Part shown: in pieces, positions 57,970 through 64,000 of the stretch
How positions within the stretch are numbered: position 1 is the stretch's first letter
Layout of the letters: each line of letters opens with the position of its first letter
NCBI GenBank assembly: GCA_963922205.1
Contig: CAWUHX010000308.1
Coordinates: 292,226 to 356,225, forward strand
Reading direction: 5' to 3'
Source: Romanomermis culicivorax
Lineage: Eukaryota > Nematoda > Enoplea > Mermithida > Mermithidae
Length of the DNA stretch: 64,000 nt
Notes under the pieces: model-generated
What the model was told of the DNA's origin: nothing
The model's database searches: none
Seen by the model: only the letters and a program-made list of their open reading frames with translations
Program-made: the position numbers and the translations under genes

Positions 57970-58042
57970 CTAATCTCATCCCGAAAAATATGTGATTCCG
58001 CCTAACAGGCTGCTTTAAGAGTCTCTTAGAGTTGTAAACTCC
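57970..58042 (-). CDS. Possible upstream Gag exon
   Basis: Candidate acceptor AAGTTCAG at 58043-58044, 24 codons (GVYNSKRLLKQPVRRNHIFF and four more), then donor GTATACTGCC. The phase fits the next exon across a very short 35-nt intron. To its right the sequence becomes A-rich intron DNA. It may instead mark the truncated 5' edge of the element. Confidence 0.35.
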
Positions 58043-58178
58043 CTGAACTTGATACATAAACGAAAAAACAAACAAAGGAAAATAAATATAAATAGAACAA
58101 GGAAAAAAAACAATAGAAAAAACAAAAAAAAATTCAAAAAACAAAGATAAAAAGGCCGGAAAAAAATCAAATTTTTAC

Positions 58179-58267
58179 CCGTCCAGCTTCGGCCATAAGG
58201 CACACCGCTTGGTCCATACCACCGCCCTGCCTGCGGACATAATGCTCACAGTCGGCGCAATGATCGG
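58179..58267 (-). CDS. GALK2-like exon (GGGMDQ), second copy
   Basis: 89-nt exon with acceptor TAG and donor GTAAAA. It codes DHCADCEHYVRRQGGGMDQA and VCLMAEAGR. GGGMDQ is the galactokinase-family catalytic segment, whose Asp is the catalytic base, and the preceding Cys/Glu-rich helix fits GALK2. Relative to the copy at 62771-62843, RRQ replaces GTQ. It lies downstream of the terminal exon 60903-61101 and right beside the retroelement, so it looks like the remnant of a tandem gene copy interrupted by the insertion. Confidence 0.7.
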
Positions 58268-58279
58268 CTATCGGAGCCT

Positions 58280-58440
58280 ATCCAAAAATAGAATATCAGT
58301 TCTGGGTCCGGGTCCGAAATCTCGGCCATATCGGCTCCAGGTCCTAAAGTTTAGGAATACCGGGTCTGGGTCCAACGAAATGGTCGGGTTTTGTTTTGGC
58401 TCCGAATACCTGATCCGGTCCAGGTCCGACTCGGGAAAAA
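58280..58440. repeat. GC-rich dispersed repeat (GGGTCCGGGTCC type)
   Basis: GGTCCGGGTCCGAAAT, AGGAATACCGGGTCTGGGTC and CTGATCCGGTCCAGGTCC motifs. The same block recurs at 62850-63115 upstream of the other GGGMDQ exon, so exon and repeat were duplicated together. Confidence 0.85.
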
Positions 58441-60250
58441 AATTTGCATATTTTTTGTTAAAAATTTGCATCTTTCCCCGAAATTTTCATGTTTCTACCA
58501 GAAAATCTGCATTTTTCGCTAGAAATTAGCATTTTTGGCCGAAAATTTGCATTTTCTGCTAAAATTTGAATTTTTCGCTAGATATTTGCGTTTTTGCCCG
58601 AAAATTTTCATGTTTCTATTTAAAATTAGCATTTTTTGATGTCAATTTGCTCAATTTCGACCAAGTTTGCCAATTTTTCTGCTACTCAAAATTTGCATTT
58701 CTCAGCTAAAAATTTACATTTTTCAGCTGAAAATGTGCATTTTTCGCTGAAATTCTCCATTTTTCACTAAAATTTTGCCAACTTTCCAGCCGAAAATTTT
58801 CATTCTTCTACTCAAAATTTGCATTTTTGAGCTAAAATTTTGCGAATTTTTCCGCTGAAATCTTTCACTTTTCTGCTCAAATTTTGCATCTTTCGCTGAA
58901 AATTTGCATTTTTGAGCTGAAAATCCAAATGTTTAGCTGAAATTATGCATTTTTCTGCTAAAAATTTGCCGACTTTTTGCCAAAAATGGTTTTTTTCCGT
59001 CAAAAAATGCATTTTTCGCTGGAAATTTCATTTTTGGCCGAAAATTTGCATTTTTCGCTAGAAATAAAAATTTTGCCTTTTTCACTGAAAGTTTGCCAAT
59101 TTTTCGGCTAAAAATCTGCACACTTTTTGCTAAAAATGGTTTTTTCCGTCAAAAAATGCATTTTTCGCTGGAAATTTCATTTCTGGCCGAAAATTTGCAT
59201 TTTTGGCTGAAAATGGGCATTTTCTGCTAAAATTTGAATTTTTCGTTAAAATTATTCATTTTTCGCTGGAAATTTGCGATTTCCAGCTAAAATTTTGCAT
59301 TTTCCACTGGAAGCTTGCCAATTTTTCTGCTAAAAATTTTAATTTTTAAAAATTTGCATTTTTTGGTATCAATTTGCACAATTTTGACTTGAAATTTTCG
59401 TTTTTCGCTAAAATTTTCTACTTTTCACTGTAAGTCCGCCAATTTTTCTGCTAAAAATGTTGATTTTTCTATTCAAAATTTGCATTTTTCAACTAAAAAT
59501 TTACATTTTTCAGCTGAAAATGTGCATTTTTCGCTGAAATTCTATATTTTTCACTAATATTTGCCAACTTTTCTCCCGAAAATTTTCATTCTTCTACTCG
59601 AAATTTGCATTTTTCAGCTAAAATTTTGCGAATTTTTCGGCTGAAAATTTTCATTTTACTGCTCAAACTTTGCATCTTTCGCTTAAAATTTGAATTTTTG
59701 AGCTAAAAATCCGAATCTTTCGCTGAAATTATGCATTTTTCTGCTAAAAATTTGCACACTTTTTGCTAAAAAAAAATTTTCCCCGCCTAAAAATGCATTT
59801 TTTGCTACAAATTTGATTTTTGGCCGAAAATTTGAATTTTTCTGCCGAAAATTTGCATTTTTAACTGAAAATTTGCATTTTGCTGCTAAAAATTTGAATT
59901 CTTGGCTGAAAATTTGCAATTTCCTGCTAAAACTTTGCATTTTTGAATCGAAATTTGCGTTTTTCAGCTAAAATTTTGCATTGTTCACTGAAAGTTTCCC
60001 AATTTTTCTGCTAAAAATTTGTTCACTTTTTGCTAAAAATGGTTTCTTCCTTCAAAAAATGCATTTTTCGCTGGAAATTTGCATTTTTGGCTGAAAATTT
60101 GCATTTTTGACTGAAAATTTGCATTTTCTGCTAAAATTCGAATTTTTCGCTGAAAATTTGCATTTTTCGCCAGAAATTTGCAATTTGCAGCTAAAACGTT
60201 GCATTTTTCACTGAAAGCTTGTCAATTTTTCTGCTAAAAATTTGCATACT
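58440..60250. repeat. Minisatellite family IV
   Basis: AAAATTTGCATTTTTCGCTG units of about 25-32 bp, with two larger repeated blocks (for example GGTTTTTTCCGTCAAAAAATG near 58988 and 59129). No gene. Confidence 0.85.
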
Positions 60251-60895
60251 TTCACACTTTGTAAAATTCTGAAAATTAGTAAAATACAGAAAAATTTTTG
60301 AAATGTGTGAAATTTTGTAATATTTGAAAAAACTGAAAAGTTCTAGAAATTTGAAAGAGTTGTAAAATTTGAAAAAGTTGAAAAATTCTCAAAATTCAGA
60401 AAAGTTTCTAAAACTAAGAAAAGTTGGTGAAATTCTTGAAATTAAAAAAAGTTTGTAAAATTCAGAAAATTTCATAAATATTAGAAAATTTTATGAAATT
60501 TGAAAAGGTTTGTAAAATTCTAGAAATTTGTGAAACCCAGAAAAGTTCTTAAAATGTATAAAATTTGAAAAATTTTGTAAAATTCTACAAATTTGAAAGA
60601 GTTTGTTAAATTTAGAAAAATTGTGAAATATTGAAAAACTTGTAAAATATAAATAAAAAAAATCGTAAAATTCAGAAAGTTTTGGAAAACTCAGAAAAAT
60701 TTGTAAAATGTCTAAAATTCAGAAAAGTTTGTAAAATTTAGCAAAATTTGAGAAAGTTTGTAAAATTTGTGGAATTTAGAAGAAAGTTTTTGAAATTTAT
60801 AAAATTTATAAAATTCATCATATTCTAATAAAATAAATATAAAAATATCAAAGCATAAATAAAACATAAATAAATATCAAGAAATCTTGTTCCAA
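60250..60895. repeat. Minisatellite family V, 3' flank of the kinase gene
   Basis: AGAAAAGTTTGTAAAATTTA units, then AT-rich DNA with AAATAAATATAAAAATATC just after the stop codon of the kinase. No gene. Confidence 0.75.
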
Positions 60896-60902
60896 AAAAA
60901 AT

Positions 60903-61101
60903 TTAAAGTTGGACGATTTCCGCTCCCCGGCCCGGTCTCGTAACGAAAACGTTGGCTCCAAAAACGTCCTCGGTTAAATTTTGATAATAAGATTGACCTA
61001 ATTTGCATAAAATTTCCGGAATTTCCTTTTCCGGGATCAAAGAAACCAAACAACCGCCCCAGCCGGCGCCCGTCAAACGGCTACCGTAAGCTCCGTAGGT
61101 T
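60903..61101 (-). CDS. GALK2: GALK2-like N-acetylgalactosamine kinase, terminal exon
   Basis: 199-nt exon, acceptor TTTTTTCAG, ending CAA CTT TAA. It codes TYGAYGSRLTGAGWGGCLVS and continues to FVTRPGRGAEIVQL. SRLTGAGWGGC is the C-terminal GHMP-kinase motif that helps close the active site, and the Leu-Thr-Gly-Ala-Gly-Trp form is that of GALK2 rather than GALK1. The enzyme phosphorylates N-acetylgalactosamine (or galactose) at C1 in the cytosol. It joins the upstream 32-nt exon in frame (AA|A). Confidence 0.88.
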
Positions 61102-61160
61102 CTGAAAAAAGTGTAAACTGTGAAGAAAAAAATTTTTTTTGTAACTTTACATTTTTCTAC

Positions 61161-61192
61161 TTTATAGCTTGTTGTAAAGCGTCCAATTCTTG
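61161..61192 (-). CDS. GALK2: GALK2-like kinase, 32-nt micro-exon
   Basis: Acceptor ATTTTTCAG, then CAA GAA TTG GAC GCT TTA CAA CAA GCT ATA AA and donor GTAGAA. QELDALQQAIK joins the next exon as AIK-TYGAYGSRLTGAG, which fits the family (a PELDxL-type helix precedes the SRLTGAG motif). The phase closes exactly. Confidence 0.75.
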
Positions 61193-61199
61193 CTGAAAA

Positions 61200-61620
61200 A
61201 TTTGCGTATTTTTTAGCTAAAAATTAGCATTTCTACCCGAAAATTTGCACTTTTCGTTCAGAATTTACACATTTTTTCGGTAAAAATTTGCATTTTCGCC
61301 AAAAATTTGTATTTTTCGCTTGGAATTTAGATATTTTTTGCTCAAAATTTACATTTTTCGCTAGAAATTTCTATATTTTTAGATGAAAATTTCCAATTTT
61401 TCGCTGCAAATTTTCAATTTTTCCTAAAAATATACTTTTTTTGGTGAAAATTTTCATATTTTTTGGTGAAGATTTGCACATTTATTTGACGAAAAAAACT
61501 TTTTCGATAAATTTGCGAAATTATAACGTTAATTTGTTTTTCTCGCTCGAAATTCACAGTTTTCGCATAATATTTTCGCCAAAAATTTCAATTTTCGGCT
61601 TGAAATCGGCATTTCCGGAT
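61200..61620. repeat. Minisatellite family IV in a kinase intron
   Basis: TTTGCATTTTTCGC and AAAATTTGCAC units. No exon recognised. Confidence 0.7.
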
Positions 61621-61633
61621 CGGTTTTCCCGAC

Positions 61634-61696
61634 TCGGGATTTCAAATCCCGGAGATTTTTGACCGGTTCCTGGACGCCCATTTTGAAACCAAGGAG
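61634..61696 (-). CDS. Possible GALK2-like kinase exon
   Basis: Acceptor TTTTTTAAG, phase 0, coding LLGFKMGVQEPVKNLRDLKS (and Arg) up to a weak donor GTCGGG. It would continue LECRLACK from the upstream exon with a helix as in galactokinases, but the similarity is weak and the donor is poor. The roughly 90-110 residues expected between here and the micro-exon were not found in 61192-61634. Confidence 0.4.
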
Positions 61697-61709
61697 CTTA
61701 AAAAATTTG

Positions 61710-62480
61710 CAAATTAATTTTTTTTTCAAAATTTTTAAAATTTTTTTATATGTTTCAAAAAACGGATAAATTTGGGAGAAAAAAGTAAAAAAAAAATTCC
61801 GAATTTAACCAACTTTTCAAGCCGAAAATTTTTTTTTTTTTCTACTCAAAATTTGCATTTTTCAGGCGAAAATTTGGATTTTTCAGCTAAAATTTTGCAT
61901 TTTGTAACTAAAGATTCGAATTTTTCGGCGAAAATGCACATTTTTCTGGTAAAACCTTGCATTTTTTTGCTCAAAAAATGCATTTTTCCTTCTTTACAAA
62001 TTTTCCATTTTTTGAAACTTTTATTTTTATGTTTCAAAAATTGATGAATTTGAGTGAAAAAATTTCGAAAAAATTTCAAATTCAACCATTTTTACAAGCC
62101 AAAAATATGCAAATTACATCTTCTTTTTTAGAAATTTCCCATCTTTTTGAAACTTTTATTTTTATCTTTGAAATAAAAGGCTAAATTTGGGTGAAAAAAT
62201 TTCAAAAAAAAATTCACACTTAACAAAAAATGCAGGTTTAATATTTTTTTCACAAATTTCCCATTTTTTTGAAACTTTTATTTTTATGTTTCAAAACTTT
62301 AAATGAATTTGAGTAAAAAAATTTTTAAAAAAAATTTCGAATTTAATCAACTTTAGAATCCAAAAAATATGCAAATTTAATTCCTTTTTTTTTACAAATT
62401 TTCCATTCTTTTGAAACTTTCACTTTTATGTTTCAAAAAATGGATAAATTTTGACGAAAAAATTTGAAGAAAATTCTAAA
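61710..62480. repeat. Tandem units of ~120-145 bp with GAAACTTTTATTTTTATG
   Basis: The landmark recurs near 62016, 62150, 62270 and (as CACTTTTATG) 62414, with GAATTTGAGTGAAAAAATTTC and AACCAACTTTNCAAGCC between. The first part (61760-62000) is mixed with family IV. No gene. Confidence 0.75.
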
Positions 62481-62490
62481 TTTAACCAAC

Positions 62491-62592
62491 TTTGCAAGCC
62501 AAACGGCATTCTAGAACTCGATGATTAAAATACGAAGCGGCTGCTTTGTTACTTTCAATCATAGAATTCGAAATTAGAAACGTTGCGCCGGC
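62491..62592 (-). CDS. GALK2: GALK2-like kinase, ESNKAAAS exon
   Basis: 102 nt in phase 0: [20 protein letters not shown] then [14 protein letters not shown], donor GTTGGT. It matches the conserved galactokinase segment in which a beta-strand leads to the xxNKAAxxxxNxRxxECxxA helix. The acceptor is damaged or non-canonical: the pyrimidine tract ends TTTTTTCG where AG is expected. About 20 residues normally found between the GGGMDQ exon and this one are absent from the intron. Confidence 0.75.
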
Positions 62593-62599
62593 CGAAAAA

Positions 62600-62765
62600 A
62601 GAAAAAACTAGACACAAAAAGGAAAAACAAAACAAAAAAGAAAAAGATAAAAAACAGACAAAAGTATGAAAAGCAAAAGAGAAAAAATTAAACAGAAGAG
62701 TGAACAGAAAAAAGAAAGCAAAAAAAGAAAAAGAAAAAAACAAAAAAAAAACAAAAATGCGGATT
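62600..62765. repeat. A-rich intron stretch
   Basis: GAAAAAACAAAACAAAAAAG-type DNA between two kinase exons, with the same composition as 58050-58165 next to the duplicated exon. No exon seen. Confidence 0.7.
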
Positions 62766-62770
62766 TTCAC

Positions 62771-62843
62771 CCGTCCTGCTTCGGCCATAAGGCACACCGC
62801 TTGGTCCATACCGCCGCCCTGCGTGCCGATATAGTCCGCAAGT
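62771..62843 (-). CDS. GALK2: GALK2-like kinase, GGGMDQ exon
   Basis: Candidate acceptor CCGGCAG, then LADYIGTQGGGMDQAVCLMA and EAGR, donor GTGAAA. GTQGGGMDQ is the catalytic segment of galactokinase-family enzymes. The exon start is shorter than in the copy at 58179-58267, which retains a CADCEHY lead, so the 5' edge here may be eroded or alternatively placed. Upstream exons would lie beyond the window. Confidence 0.78.
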
Positions 62844-62849
62844 CTGCCG

Positions 62850-63115
62850 GAAAAATAGAATATCGGTTCCGGGTCCGGATCCGAAATTTTTCCGGAAACC
62901 AGGTCCGGGTCCCAGTCCGGATCCAGAACTTTTAGGAATACCGGGTCTGGGTCCAACAAAGTCGGGTCTTGTTTTGGATACCCGATATACGGTGCAGGGC
63001 CGGTTCTTAAATTTTTGAAATGTCGGGTTCAGGTTCGGGGTCCGAGTCCAAAATTTTAGGAATACCGGTTCCGGCTCCGGGTACCTGACCCGGTCCAGGT
63101 CCGGCTCCAAAAAAA
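62850..63115. repeat. GC-rich dispersed repeat, second copy
   Basis: CCGGGTCCGGATCCGAAAT, AGGAATACCGGGTCTGGGTC and CCTGACCCGGTCCAGGTCC. Counterpart of 58280-58440. Confidence 0.85.
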
Positions 63116-64000
63116 AATTGCATATTTTTGCAAAAAGCTTGCATTTTACGCTGAAAATCGGCGTATTTTCTATAAAATATTTGCATTTTTTTTGCAAGTA
63201 AATTCTATATTTTTTCCTAAAAACCTGCATTTTATGGTGAAAATTTGCATATTTCCCAAAAGTTTGTATTTTCGGCTTGAAATTTGCGTTTTTTGCCGAA
63301 AATTTGTTTTTTTTCGCTGAAAGTTTGCAATTTTTTCGCTAAAAAATTGCATTTTGCTATGAAAATGTGCATTTTTCTACTAAAAATTTGTATTTTTGGC
63401 AATCAATTTGCATAATTTTTGCATAAAATTTTCATTTTTTGTTGCCAATTTTCGGTAAAATTTTGCATTTATCGCTGAAAATTTGCATATTTTTTTTTAA
63501 ATTTGCATCTTCCACTCAAAACTGTCATTCTTCTACAAAAAATCGGCATTATTCGCTGTCAATTTGCACTTTTTGGCAGAAAATTTTCCATATTTTTTGC
63601 TGAAAATTTACTTTTTTCGCTGAAAAGCGCAGTCTTGGCTGAAAATTTTCATTTTTCTATTAATAATTTGCATTTTTCTACTAAAAATTTGCATTTTTGG
63701 CCAAAAATTCTAATTTTTCGCTAAAAGTTTGTGTATTTTTTGCCAACAGTTTTGCTTTTTTTCGGTAAGAACTGCATTTATAGTTGAAAATTTTGATTTT
63801 TTAGTAGAAATCTGCATTTTTCGTTAAAAATTTGCATTTTTGGCTAGAAACTTTCAGTTTTCGCTGAAAATATACATTTTGGCTGAAAATTGTCATTTTT
63901 CTACTGAATCTTTTCACTTTTGCTGTCAATTTGCATAATTTTTTCCAAAAGTATTCCTTTTTTCTCTAAAAATTTGAATTTTTGGCCAAAAATTGTGATT
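63115..64000. repeat. Minisatellite family IV
   Basis: AAAATTTGCATTTTTCTACT and TTTGCATTTTTGGCTGAAAA units up to the window edge. No exon recognised. Confidence 0.8.

Larger units (their letters stand above)
47817..58042 (-). mobile_element. Decayed env-bearing Ty3/gypsy-type LTR element
   Basis: A ~10.2-kb island clearly richer in G+C than its AT-rich flanks. Reading leftwards it holds a Gag-like zinc-finger ORF, a spliced unknown ORF, an envelope-like glycoprotein, a retropepsin, a second retropepsin, reverse transcriptase, RNase H and integrase with a GPY/F-type C terminus. PR-RT-RH-IN order is that of Ty3/gypsy and retroviruses. An env-like gene between the Gag-like part and Pol is not the usual gag-pol-env order. 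The 3' end is consistent with an LTR; no 5' LTR is visible at the right, where A-rich intron DNA starts near 58050. Several stops and frameshifts make this copy inactive. Confidence 0.85.

Noticed and set aside
58280..63115. The GC-rich repeats at 58.3 and 62.9 kb as an LTR pair of the retroelement
   Set aside because: Both lie to the right of the element beside kinase exons in the same orientation; neither flanks the element's 3' end.
41580..64000. A JmjC or CXXC domain for the F-box gene upstream of 41.6 kb
   Set aside because: I searched the minus strand for exon-like islands to the right of the start exon and saw none with JmjC or CXXC features.
1..64000. tRNA or rRNA genes
   Set aside because: No cloverleaf with conserved box A/B sequence and no rRNA-like stretch was noticed on either strand.

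Overview
The window is AT-rich metazoan DNA. It has GT-AG spliceosomal introns, an MBD-type methyl-CpG reader, a GALK2-type sugar kinase and an LTR retroelement with an envelope-like gene. The species cannot be resolved. Small exon islands rich in GAC/TCG/ACG/GTC codons sit in introns made almost entirely of low-complexity minisatellites. Almost everything coding is on the minus strand.

Region 1 (about 41.57 kb down to 12.8 kb, perhaps running off the left edge). One long minus-strand gene can be assembled from ten exons whose splice phases all match: 41500-41126, 37685-37318, 34682-34402, 27547-27189, 25777-25361, 24152-23724, 21894-21570, 17283-16801, 14342-13959 and 12982-12825. The conceptual product is 1,192 aa: an acidic Ser/Thr-rich N terminus, a methyl-CpG-binding domain split across two exons, a linker, a PHD-like zinc finger, an F-box and a leucine-rich-repeat C terminus. 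This resembles the FBXL19/KDM2 C-terminal layout (CXXC-PHD-F-box-LRR), with an MBD where CXXC is expected and no JmjC domain found. Downstream (0.4-11.4 kb) the three LRR exons recur as further cassettes: B twice more, C once more, and A once with a frameshift. All are symmetric phase 1-1 exons. Edge fragments of several exons, splice sites included, are scattered through the neighbouring introns. An assembly gap at 11644-11743 is flanked by a SMART-type library adapter.

Introns. The intron between exons 34682-34402 and 27547-27189 holds a 6.6-kb satellite array with 156-bp and 172/173-bp monomers. Other introns carry arrays of about 175-195 bp, nine intronic TGACGTCA palindromes, and long A-rich minisatellites.

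Region 2 (47.8-58.05 kb). A higher-GC, decayed Ty3/gypsy-type LTR element lies on the minus strand. Its order is unusual: Gag-like zinc-finger ORF, unknown spliced ORF, envelope-like glycoprotein joined to a retropepsin, second retropepsin, RT, RNase H, integrase. A 3' LTR with a polypurine tract can be proposed. No 5' LTR is visible. Pol has several stops and frameshifts.

Region 3 (58.2-62.85 kb). Exons of a GALK2-like kinase (minus strand) end at 60903. A second copy of the GGGMDQ exon lies at 58.2 kb beside the retroelement. The middle part of the kinase C-terminal half was not found, so this copy may be incomplete or decayed.
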